11,951 nt of DNA from Oscillospiraceae bacterium (GTDB lineage: Bacteria; Bacillota; Clostridia; Oscillospirales; Ruminococcaceae). The notes under the pieces were generated by a model that was not told where the DNA came from, did not search any database, and worked only from the letters and a program-made list of their open reading frames with translations. The translations under genes and the position numbers were made by a program. Within the stretch, counting starts at the first letter, position 1. Each line of letters starts with the position of its first letter. Positions 5,641 to 11,951 of this stretch are shown one piece after another. Location: positions 1-11,951 of the forward strand of contig JAAWBP010000031.1 of the NCBI GenBank assembly GCA_022792755.1, written 5' to 3'.

Positions 5641-6894
5641 ATGGAAAATCAATTCTTGATCGATTCGGAGTTCCTGCCGCCTGCGGCACTTGCAAAAAAA
5701 CACAGGCTGGAAACCGATCCGTCCTGCCGCAGCGACCATATGGAATATCTGCCTGGGATGGAGAAGATCGAGTCGGACGTTTGCGCGAATGTGATGGCGC
5801 AGATGGATTCCTTCGACTACTCCGCTTATACCGCTAAAGATGTAAAAGCGGCTTTAGAACATGAAACCTGCTCCATCGAGGATTTCAAAGCTCTGCTTTC
5901 CCCTGCGGCCGAACCCTTTCTCGAGGGGATGGCGCAGAGGGCGCGGCTCGAAACCGGCAGGCATTTTGGAAATACCGTTTACCTGTTTACCCCTCTTTAC
6001 ATCGCCAACTACTGTGAAAACTACTGCGTCTATTGCGGGTTCAACTGCTATAACCAGATCCACCGCATGAAATTGACGATGGATCAAATTGAGCGGGAAA
6101 TGAAAGTCATTGCCGACAGCGGGATGGAGGAAATCCTGCTCCTCACCGGCGAGAGCCGCAAAAAGAGCGATGTCGATTACATTGGCGAAGCCTGCAAGCT
6201 GGCGAGGAAATACTTCCGGATGGTGGGGCTCGAAATTTACCCCGTCAACACCGACGAATACCGCTATCTTCATGAATGCGGCGCGGATTATGTCACGGTT
6301 TTTCAGGAAACCTATGATACGCAGCGGTACGAAACCCTGCATCTCCTCGGGCATAAGCGGGTGTGGCCTTACCGCTTCGACGCGCAGGAGCGCGCCCTCA
6401 TGGGCGGGATGCGCGGTGTGGCTTTTTCGGCGCTGCTCGGCCTTTCGGATTTTCGAAAGGACGCTTTGGCAAGCGCACTGCACGTCTATTATTTGCAGCG
6501 CAAATACCCGCACGCCGAAATGTCGCTCTCCTGCCCGCGGCTCCGCCCCATCATCAACAACGAGCGGATCAGCCCTCTGGACGTCCGCGAAAAACAGCTC
6601 TGCCAGATTCTCTGCGCATACCGCATCTTCCTGCCCTATGTCGGCATCACGGTCTCTTCCCGCGAAAGTGCGGAATTCCGAAATGGCATTGTAAAAATTG
6701 CCGCGACTAAGGTGTCGGCGGGGGTATCCACCGGGATCGGCGATCACGAGAGTAAATACAGCGGGAAGGAGCCGGACGGCGCGCAGGGCGACGAGCAGTT
6801 TGAGATCAGCGACAGCCGCAGCCTTGACAGGATGTACCGGGATATTGCCGGGGAGGGGCTCCAGCCCGTTCTGAATGACTATCTCTATGTCTGA
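5641..6894 (+). CDS. thiH: Tyrosine lyase ThiH (2-iminoacetate synthase, radical SAM)
   Basis: ThiH uses a [4Fe-4S] cluster and S-adenosylmethionine to split tyrosine into dehydroglycine and p-cresol, supplying the glycine-derived part of the thiazole. The 417-residue protein has C125-ENY-C129-VY-C132, the radical SAM CxxxCxxC motif, preceded by FTPLYIANY as in other ThiH proteins. LLTGESRKK, GLEIYPVN and FQETYD mark successive barrel strands. The conserved C-terminal region with SAGVSTGIGDH and DEQFEISDSRSL is intact. AGAGGTG at 5628-5634 is spaced 6 nt from the ATG at 5641; the GTG at 5632 overlaps this site and is a poorer start. It begins 12 bp after thiG. The presence of ThiH rather than the oxygen-dependent glycine oxidase ThiO points to anaerobic life. 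Confidence 0.96.
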   Translation: MENQFLIDSEFLPPAALAKKHRLETDPSCRSDHMEYLPGMEKIESDVCANVMAQMDSFDYSAYTAKDVKAALEHETCSIEDFKALLSPAAEPFLEGMAQRARLETGRHFGNTVYLFTPLYIANYCENYCVYCGFNCYNQIHRMKLTMDQIEREMKVIADSGMEEILLLTGESRKKSDVDYIGEACKLARKYFRMVGLEIYPVNTDEYRYLHECGADYVTVFQETYDTQRYETLHLLGHKRVWPYRFDAQERALMGGMRGVAFSALLGLSDFRKDALASALHVYYLQRKYPHAEMSLSCPRLRPIINNERISPLDVREKQLCQILCAYRIFLPYVGITVSSRESAEFRNGIVKIAATKVSAGVSTGIGDHESKYSGKEPDGAQGDEQFEISDSRSLDRMYRDIAGEGLQPVLNDYLYV

Positions 6895-7498
6895 TATCTT
6901 ATCTGTGACCAACCGTCTGCTTTGCAGGGAGGATTTTCTTGTCCGCATTGAAAAAATAGCTGCGGCGCATCCGGCGGGGATTATCCTCCGCGAAAAAGAC
7001 CTGTGCGAGAGCGAATACCAGGAGCTGGCGGGCAGGGTGCTTCAAATCTGCCGGAAGCATTGGACTCCCTGCATCCTCCACAGCTTTACGGCCGCTGCGG
7101 CAGAATTAAAGTGCGATGCGCTCCATCTTCCGCTTCCTCTTCTCCGCACACTTACAGATCGGGAAAAAGCGGGTTTCCAAACGCTCGGCGTTTCCTGCCA
7201 TTCCGCAGAAGAGGCCGCCGAAGCCGAAGCGCTCGGCTGTACCTATATCACGGCAGGCCACATTTTTGACACCGCATGTAAAAGCGGGCTGCCCGGGCGG
7301 GGGATCGGCTTTCTCAGAAGGATATGCGAAAGCGTCTCCATCCCGGTCTATGCGATCGGTGGGATCGAGCCGGGGCGCATCGCAGCGGTGAGGGATGCTG
7401 GAGCGGCAGGCGGCTGCGTGATGAGCGGCGCGATGGCTTGTGAAAATGTTCAGGAATATTTTGCCGCGTTTGAGGAGGGATCAGATGAAATTTCATAA
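6887..7498 (+). CDS. tenI: TenI-like thiazole tautomerase
   Basis: This 203-residue protein has the ThiE/TenI barrel fold. Its key stretch is AGHIFDTACKSGLPGRG, very close to GHVFETDCKKGLEGRG that I recall from Bacillus subtilis TenI. H125 (counted from the ATG at 6887) matches the histidine that TenI uses to aromatise the thiazole carboxylate made by ThiG. The region where ThiE has its pyrophosphate-binding pattern is altered (IILREKDL is kept but NDYAEVA is replaced by HSFTAAAAELKCDALHLP), arguing against a true thiamin phosphate synthase. Two starts are possible: 6875 (20-nt overlap with thiH) and 6887 (8-nt overlap). I prefer 6887 because the barrel begins directly after it. Neither has a strong ribosome binding site, so translation is probably coupled to thiH. 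Automatic annotation may label this gene thiE. Confidence 0.85.
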   Translation: MSDILSVTNRLLCREDFLVRIEKIAAAHPAGIILREKDLCESEYQELAGRVLQICRKHWTPCILHSFTAAAAELKCDALHLPLPLLRTLTDREKAGFQTLGVSCHSAEEAAEAEALGCTYITAGHIFDTACKSGLPGRGIGFLRRICESVSIPVYAIGGIEPGRIAAVRDAGAAGGCVMSGAMACENVQEYFAAFEEGSDEIS

Positions 7499-8123
7499 GG
7501 ATATGCTGCGTTTATACGCAGTGACCGGCCGCCGCTGGACAGGGAGGAAGACGTTGTACGAGCAGATTGAAGCCGCTCTGAAAGGCGGCGTCACGATGGT
7601 TCAGCTCCGTGAGAAGCATCTGGACGAGGCCGCGTTGATTGCGGAGGCTCTGCCGATCAAGGAACTCTGTCACCGCTATCATGTCCCGCTGATTATCAAC
7701 GATTATGCGGAGGTCGCTTTGAAAATTGGAGCGGATGGCGTCCATGTCGGGATTGAAGATCCATCCGTTCGCGAAATCCGCAGAAACGCCCCTAAGGATT
7801 TCATCATCGGGGCGACCGCAAAGACGGTGGAGCAGGCACGGGCCGCCGAAGCCGCCGGCGCGGATTATCTCGGCGTTGGTGCAGTGTTTCCGTCCCCCAC
7901 CAAGGAAAACGCTATTCGGATCACAACGGCGCAGCTGAAAGAAATCTGTTCCGCTGTTTCCATCCCCGCCGTTGCAATCGGCGGTGTGTGCCTCGACAAC
8001 CTGTCGGGGCTCAAGGGCGGCGGAATGGCGGGGATTGCCGTTGTTTCCGCCATCTTTGCGGCAGAGGATATCCAGGACGCAGCAGCTGCACTCCGAAAAA
8101 AGGCGGAGGCGTTGGTCGAGTAA
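7485..8123 (+). CDS. thiE: Thiamin phosphate synthase ThiE
   Basis: ThiE joins HMP pyrophosphate with thiazole phosphate to give thiamin phosphate and pyrophosphate. The 212-residue product contains the full set of family motifs: V39-QLREK-44, N72-DYAEVALKIGADGVHVG-89, G130-VGAVFPSPTK-140, PAVAIGGV and GIAVVSAIF. The diphosphate-binding R42 and K44 and the metal-binding D73 pattern are intact, unlike in the preceding TenI-like paralogue. The start is set by a strong GAGGAGGGA at 7472-7480; the gene overlaps tenI by 14 nt in another frame. Having both proteins side by side gives a complete thiazole finishing and coupling step. Confidence 0.95.
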   Translation: MKFHKDMLRLYAVTGRRWTGRKTLYEQIEAALKGGVTMVQLREKHLDEAALIAEALPIKELCHRYHVPLIINDYAEVALKIGADGVHVGIEDPSVREIRRNAPKDFIIGATAKTVEQARAAEAAGADYLGVGAVFPSPTKENAIRITTAQLKEICSAVSIPAVAIGGVCLDNLSGLKGGGMAGIAVVSAIFAAEDIQDAAAALRKKAEALVE

Positions 8124-8246
8124 CGGCCTCTTTAGGCGGACGGAATCAGGAAAACGTGGTTCGAAGGCAGAGCAGCCCTCGGTTTGTGAGAAACCCGGCG
8201 AAAGGATCGCCGGTCGATGATCTTGGTTGAAAGGGGAGTGTGCGGA

Positions 8247-9068
8247 GTGAAAACAGCGCTGTCGATCGCGGGGTCGGATTCCTCTGGGGGCGCTGGGATC
8301 CAGGCGGATATCAAGGCGATGACGATGAACGGCGTTTACGCGATGACTGCTGTCACGGCCTTGACGGCACAGAACACGGTCGGCGTCCGGGCAATTTCGG
8401 AGGTCTCTCCGGAATTTTTAGCAGAGCAGATCGACGCGGTGTTTGAGGATATCGTTCCCGATGCGGTCAAGATCGGGATGGTGCCGTCGAGCGGGTTGAT
8501 CGAGGTGACTGCGGAAAGGCTGCGGCATTATAAGGCGAGAAATATCGTTGTCGATCCCGTCATGGCGGCGACGAGCGGTTCATCGCTGGTGAAAGCGGGC
8601 GCGGCCTCTCTGCTGGCCGAAATGCTTTTCCCCATTGCCGCTCTCGTCACACCGAATTTTCCAGAGGCGGAGCTTCTCTCGGGAATACCCCTTCACGGCA
8701 AGGATGACATGGCGGCTGCGGCAAAGCGAATCGGCGGAGAATACGGTTGTGCGGTATTGCTTAAGGGCGGACACAGTGAAGGCGCCGCCGATGATCTGCT
8801 GTATCTGAATGGGGAATACCGATGGTTTGAGGGGAAACGGATTGTCAATCCCAACACCCATGGGACAGGCTGCACCCTTTCCTCTGCGATTGCCGCAAAC
8901 CTCGCTAAAGGATTCGACCTCGCCGGCGCCGTCAAAAAAGCCAAAGATTATCTTTCCGAAGCACTGGCGGCACAGCTGAATCTGGGAAAAGGTTCCGGTC
9001 CGGTCAACCACCTGTTTGACTTCCACAGCCGGTTCGGCGGCGCGGCGGAAGAATCGCCGCTTATTTGA
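8247..9068 (+). CDS. thiD: HMP/HMP-P kinase ThiD
   Basis: ThiD phosphorylates hydroxymethylpyrimidine phosphate (and HMP) to the pyrophosphate used by ThiE. It is a 273-residue ribokinase-fold protein of normal length. Motifs in order are IAGSDSSGGAGIQAD (7-21, substrate binding), D103-PVM, T135-PNFPEAELL, and N203-THGTGC209-TLSSAIAA. The last of these is the anion hole, with the family's conserved cysteine C209. I chose GTG 8247 because the protein then begins MKTALSIAGSD as in relatives, and AAGGGGAG at 8230-8237 is well placed. An ATG at 8217 would add ten residues and bury that ribosome binding site. The 123-bp gap after thiE has no visible promoter or terminator. No ThiE domain is fused to it, although such fusions occur elsewhere. 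Confidence 0.95.
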   Translation: MKTALSIAGSDSSGGAGIQADIKAMTMNGVYAMTAVTALTAQNTVGVRAISEVSPEFLAEQIDAVFEDIVPDAVKIGMVPSSGLIEVTAERLRHYKARNIVVDPVMAATSGSSLVKAGAASLLAEMLFPIAALVTPNFPEAELLSGIPLHGKDDMAAAAKRIGGEYGCAVLLKGGHSEGAADDLLYLNGEYRWFEGKRIVNPNTHGTGCTLSSAIAANLAKGFDLAGAVKKAKDYLSEALAAQLNLGKGSGPVNHLFDFHSRFGGAAEESPLI

Positions 9069-9080
9069 AAGGAGCAGATG

Positions 9081-10385
9081 ATGAGAAATTATACAACGCA
9101 GATGGATGCCGCGAGGAAAGGCATCATCACCCCTGAAATGAAAATCGTTGCAGAGAAGGAATTCCGCACAGCGGAAGAGATCCGCGGGCTCGTCGCTAAA
9201 GGGCAGGTCGCAATCTGTGCCAACAAGCGGCATCGATGCCTTTCTCCTAATGGGGTTGGGTCGATGCTCCGCACAAAAGTTAATGTCAATTTAGGGGTGT
9301 CAAAAGACTGCAAGGATTACGATATCGAGATGCAGAAGGTCATGGCGGCGGTGGACATGGGCGCGGAAGCCATCATGGATCTTTCCTCTCATGGAGACAC
9401 CCAGCCCTTCCGCAGAAAGCTAACCAGCGAATGCCCGGCGATGATCGGCACGGTTCCCGTTTACGACAGTGTGATCCATTATCAGCGGGACCTTGCGACC
9501 CTCACTGCGGAGGATTTTATCGATGTGGTTCGCCTCCACGCGGAGGACGGCGTGGATTTTGTCACCCTCCACTGTGGGATTACCCGCAAGACCATCGAGC
9601 AGATCAGGAAGCACAAACGCAAAATGAACATCGTTTCCCGCGGAGGGTCCCTCGTCTTTGCCTGGATGAGCATGACCGGCGAGGAAAACCCGTTTTACGA
9701 ATACTTTGATGAGATTCTCGATATCTGCCGGGAATATGACGTCACCGTTTCTTTGGGGGACGCCTGCCGCCCCGGCTGCCTTGCGGACGCGAGCGACGTC
9801 TGTCAGATCGAGGAGCTGGTTCGGATCGGCGAGCTGACCAAGCGCGCCTGGGAGAAGGACGTGCAGGTGATGGTGGAAGGGCCGGGGCATATGCCGCTCG
9901 ACCAGATCGAGGCCAATATGAAACTGGAGCAGACAATCTGCATGGGCGCGCCCTTTTATGTACTGGGGCCGATTGTGACCGATATCGCCCCCGGATACGA
10001 CCACATCACCTCCGCCATCGGCGGTGCGGCTGCGGCTGCGGCGGGAGCCGCTTTCCTTTGCTATGTAACCCCCGCCGAACACCTCGCACTGCCCAATGTG
10101 GAGGATGTGAAGCAGGGGATCATCGCGGTTAAGATCGCGGCACATGCGGCGGACGTTGCGAAGAAGATTCCCCATGCGAGAGATATTGACGACGCGATGG
10201 CGGAGGCCAGGCGGTCTCTCGACTGGGAGAAGCAGTGGGAATCTGCGATCGACCCCGAAACGGCAAAGGGAATCCGCAATGACCGAGCGCCTGAACAAGA
10301 GGACAGTTGTTCGATGTGCGGGAAATTCTGCGCCGTGAGAAGCATGAACAAAGCCTTGAACGGCGAATACATTGATATTCTTTAA
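9081..10385 (+). CDS. thiC: Phosphomethylpyrimidine synthase ThiC
   Basis: ThiC rearranges aminoimidazole ribotide into HMP phosphate by a radical SAM mechanism. The 434-residue form lacks the long N-terminal domain of the enterobacterial enzyme (about 630 residues), as is usual in anaerobes and archaea. Core motifs include VNVNLGVSKD, DLSSHGDT, GTVPVYD, CGITRKT, SRGGSL, EGPGHMPLDQI, YVLGPIVTDIAPGYDHI and CYVTPAEHLALP. The cluster-binding cysteines near the C-terminus are C410-SM-C413-GKF-C417, that is CX2CX3C rather than the CX2CX4C of the long form. AAAGGAG at 9068-9074 is 6 nt from the ATG at 9081; an adjacent ATG at 9078 is an equally possible start one residue earlier. It starts 12 bp after the thiD stop codon and is the last gene before the operon terminator. 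Confidence 0.97.
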   Translation: MRNYTTQMDAARKGIITPEMKIVAEKEFRTAEEIRGLVAKGQVAICANKRHRCLSPNGVGSMLRTKVNVNLGVSKDCKDYDIEMQKVMAAVDMGAEAIMDLSSHGDTQPFRRKLTSECPAMIGTVPVYDSVIHYQRDLATLTAEDFIDVVRLHAEDGVDFVTLHCGITRKTIEQIRKHKRKMNIVSRGGSLVFAWMSMTGEENPFYEYFDEILDICREYDVTVSLGDACRPGCLADASDVCQIEELVRIGELTKRAWEKDVQVMVEGPGHMPLDQIEANMKLEQTICMGAPFYVLGPIVTDIAPGYDHITSAIGGAAAAAAGAAFLCYVTPAEHLALPNVEDVKQGIIAVKIAAHAADVAKKIPHARDIDDAMAEARRSLDWEKQWESAIDPETAKGIRNDRAPEQEDSCSMCGKFCAVRSMNKALNGEYIDIL

Positions 10386-10393
10386 ACGTGATC

Positions 10394-10420
10394 CCGGTCG
10401 GCTGGCTACAGGACGACCGG
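10394..10420 (+). other. Short stem-loop after thiC
   Basis: CCGGTCG (10394-10400) pairs perfectly with CGACCGG (10414-10420) around a 13-nt loop. No T-run follows directly; a true terminator hairpin begins 13 bp further on. It may protect the 3' end of the mRNA. Confidence 0.4.
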
Positions 10421-10433
10421 CCGGGGCAGCCTG

Positions 10434-10479
10434 AGCAGCGGCGGACGGTTAATATCGCCCGTTGCTGCTGTTTCTTTTT
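10434..10479 (+). terminator. Intrinsic terminator of the thiamin operon
   Basis: AGCAGCGGCGGACG (10434-10447) pairs with CGCCCGTTGCTGCT (10456-10469) over 14 positions with two G-U pairs and one mismatch, with an 8-nt loop, followed by GTTTCTTTTT. It lies about 50 bp after the thiC stop codon and closes the operon. Confidence 0.8.
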
Positions 10480-10664
10480 CATTGGGAAATATAAATAAAA
10501 TGAAAGGTCCTTTTTTATTACATCCTCCAAACTTTGCAGGGATGAGAAAAACGTGGGGAAAATTGTTGTATTTTTATGATTTAAGGTGTACTGTATAAGA
10601 CAAAGAAGAGGTAATACTTCATATTAAATTGATCAGTTTTATTCAAAAAAGGAGGGCCCCCCGC
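10480..10664 (+). other. AT-rich leader upstream of the ABC transporter gene
   Basis: Between the operon terminator and the ABC gene there is AT-rich DNA. TATAAG at 10594-10599 is a possible -10 box, but no good -35 box stands 16-18 bp before it, so any promoter here is weak or needs an activator. A 32-codon frame at 10500-10598 has no clear ribosome binding site and I do not call it. A strong GGAGGG at 10651-10656 precedes the ABC start. Confidence 0.4.
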
Positions 10665-11951
10665 ATGTTAGAGCTCAGACAGGTCAACATCAAATTCACA
10701 GAACCTGTGATCGAGGACGGAAGCCTTCTGATCCCGGACGGGGAGCTGACGGCATTGACCGGGCCGTCCGGGAGCGGAAAGACAACCCTGCTCTACTGCG
10801 TGGGACTGGTCTCCTCCTGCAAGGATTACGAGTATGTTTTTGACGGAAAGCAGGTCGACCTTTCCTCAGAAGAAGAAAAGGGGAACCTGCGGAAAACAAA
10901 GATCGGGTACATCTTCCAGGAAAACAACCTGAACCAAAACCTGACGGCAGGAGAGAACGTCCGGCTGTCCGCCTCCCTGGCGGGGGCGGACACCGGATCC
11001 TCTAAAATTGCGGAATTATTGGAGCAGGTGGGGCTTTCGGGGCAGGAGAATGCCTACCCAAAATCCCTGTCAGGCGGGGAACAGCAGCGGCTGGCGATTG
11101 CCTGCGCGCTGGCAAAGGAACCCGAACTGATTATCGCAGATGAACCGACTTCCTCTCTGGACGAAGAGAACACGGAGCAGGTCTTGAAGCTGCTGGAGAA
11201 AATCGCAGGAGAAGGGAAGAAGGTAGTGGTGGCAAGCCACAGCAAAGCGGTGGTGGAACGGTGCGGAGTCGTCTACAACATCGAAGAAAAGAAGCCTGTC
11301 TTAATCAAAGGGCAGGAGTACATAGAGAAGGTAGATTCCAAGGAAGAAAAAGGAGAAACGAAGAAAAGGAAATTGAAGCTTCCGTTTTACCTGAGATACC
11401 AGCGGAAGAACGGGAGAAAGGGGCAGGTACTGAAGGAGCTGACGGTGGGGATCTGCGCACTGTCGGTGGCGTTCACGGCGTTGAGCACGGGATATATTAA
11501 GGACTTTGAGGAGCAGCAGCGTCGGAATATGCAAGCCGTGTCGGAACGGGAATTGGTTGTTGTGAGACGCTTTTTCCCAGATGTTGCTCAAACTAGAGTA
11601 TATGATGCTCACTCGACTTCTCTTTTGCAAGAAGAAATAGATCAGCTCCAAAAAATAGAGGGAGTAGAAAAATTTGATTCGGTAGTTTTTTTTCAAAATT
11701 TTTCTTCTCTTACAAAAGAGTCCTTAAATAGAGATACTGCCCATTTAAAAACTGGAGAACTTAATTCATATATATATTATAAAAATATGTCAGGTAAGGA
11801 GGGAAGTAGAGGGTTTTGTAACATAACAATAGATGATCCCGAAACCGGAAAAAATCTTTATGATCCGGGGGAAAATATAATTAAAGGGAATTATTTCATT
11901 GCTTCATATTTTTCGTATGAGGGTATGGAATTAAAATGTAGAATGATCGAT
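10665..11951 (+). CDS. Fused ABC ATPase/FtsX-like permease, MacB-type (partial)
   Basis: One open frame of 429 codons runs from the ATG at 10665 to the right edge without a stop. Residues 1-205 form a complete ABC ATPase: Walker A G33-PSGSGKTT-41, Q-loop Q85, signature LSGGEQQR (135-142), Walker B L155-IIADEP with E160, D-loop SSLD (163-166) and H192. It resembles the LolD/MacB/FtsE branch. A charged linker (about 207-238, rich in K and E) leads to a single membrane helix at about 259-278 (LTVGICALSVAFTALSTGYI). Next comes a presumably extracytoplasmic domain (279 onward), as in MacB-like mechanotransmission transporters; further membrane helices would lie beyond the window. Such proteins export or sense peptides, lipids or antibiotics, and the substrate here is unknown. 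GGAGGG at 10651-10656 is 8 nt before the ATG. Codon use resembles GC-richer DNA up to about codon 300, then turns strongly AT-rich (TTA, ATA, AAA, AGA). Confidence 0.85.
   Translation, partial: MLELRQVNIKFTEPVIEDGSLLIPDGELTALTGPSGSGKTTLLYCVGLVSSCKDYEYVFDGKQVDLSSEEEKGNLRKTKIGYIFQENNLNQNLTAGENVRLSASLAGADTGSSKIAELLEQVGLSGQENAYPKSLSGGEQQRLAIACALAKEPELIIADEPTSSLDEENTEQVLKLLEKIAGEGKKVVVASHSKAVVERCGVVYNIEEKKPVLIKGQEYIEKVDSKEEKGETKKRKLKLPFYLRYQRKNGRKGQVLKELTVGICALSVAFTALSTGYIKDFEEQQRRNMQAVSERELVVVRRFFPDVAQTRVYDAHSTSLLQEEIDQLQKIEGVEKFDSVVFFQNFSSLTKESLNRDTAHLKTGELNSYIYYKNMSGKEGSRGFCNITIDDPETGKNLYDPGENIIKGNYFIASYFSYEGMELKCRMID

Noticed and set aside
5854..6948. Long minus-strand frame of 364 codons opposite thiH
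   Set aside because: It is a shadow of thiH created by codon bias. The thiH product has intact radical SAM and C-terminal motifs.
10500..10598. 32-codon frame before the ABC gene, considered as a leader or precursor peptide
   Set aside because: There is no clear ribosome binding site, no leader-type or Gly-Gly cleavage motif, and the stop overlaps the possible -10 box.
1..11951. CRISPR array, tRNA, rRNA or insertion sequence
   Set aside because: I saw no regularly spaced direct repeats, no tRNA-like cloverleaf and no transposase or terminal inverted repeats in the window.

Overview
The window looks like chromosomal DNA of a strictly anaerobic, moderately GC-rich Firmicute, probably a gut clostridium of the Oscillospiraceae/Ruminococcaceae type. 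The evidence is the oxygen-sensitive thiamin route (radical SAM ThiH instead of ThiO, and an anaerobe-style short ThiC), strong AAGGAG-type ribosome binding sites, SigA-like promoters with 17-bp spacers, and GTG/TTG starts. This placement is inferred from gene types and base composition, not from a marker gene.

Layout. (1) 1-533, minus: an XRE/cupin regulator cut only a little before its C-terminus by the left edge. (2) 534-921: a long divergent intergenic region with a promoter at each end and a 7-bp inverted repeat in the sulfatase leader. (3) 922-2334, plus: a cytoplasmic cysteine-type sulfatase. A perfect hairpin follows at 2364-2393. (4) 2420-3085, plus: a minimal nucleotidyltransferase. 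It converges, with only 13 bp between, on (5) 3099-3551, minus: a GNAT acetyltransferase. (6) 3552-3880: divergent promoters, then a TPP riboswitch and an intrinsic terminator. (7) 3881-10385, plus: thiS-thiF-thiG-thiH-tenI-thiE-thiD-thiC, closed by a terminator. (8) 10386-10664: intergenic. (9) 10665 to the right edge, plus: a fused ABC ATPase/FtsX-like permease with a sharp internal fall in GC near 11,580.

The thi operon is the coherent unit. ThiC makes HMP-P and ThiD phosphorylates it to HMP-PP. ThiF adenylates the C-terminus of ThiS to prepare it for sulfur loading, ThiH cleaves tyrosine to dehydroglycine, and ThiG joins these with deoxyxylulose 5-phosphate to build the thiazole. The TenI-like protein is expected to aromatise that product, and ThiE couples both halves to thiamin phosphate. 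The riboswitch would shut the operon off when TPP is plentiful. Dxs, a cysteine desulfurase and ThiL are not in the window and must lie elsewhere.

I found no convincing undescribed system. The signals most worth a second look are the composition break inside the ABC transporter gene, the inverted repeats near the sulfatase and GNAT promoters, and the sulfatase that has no maturase nearby.
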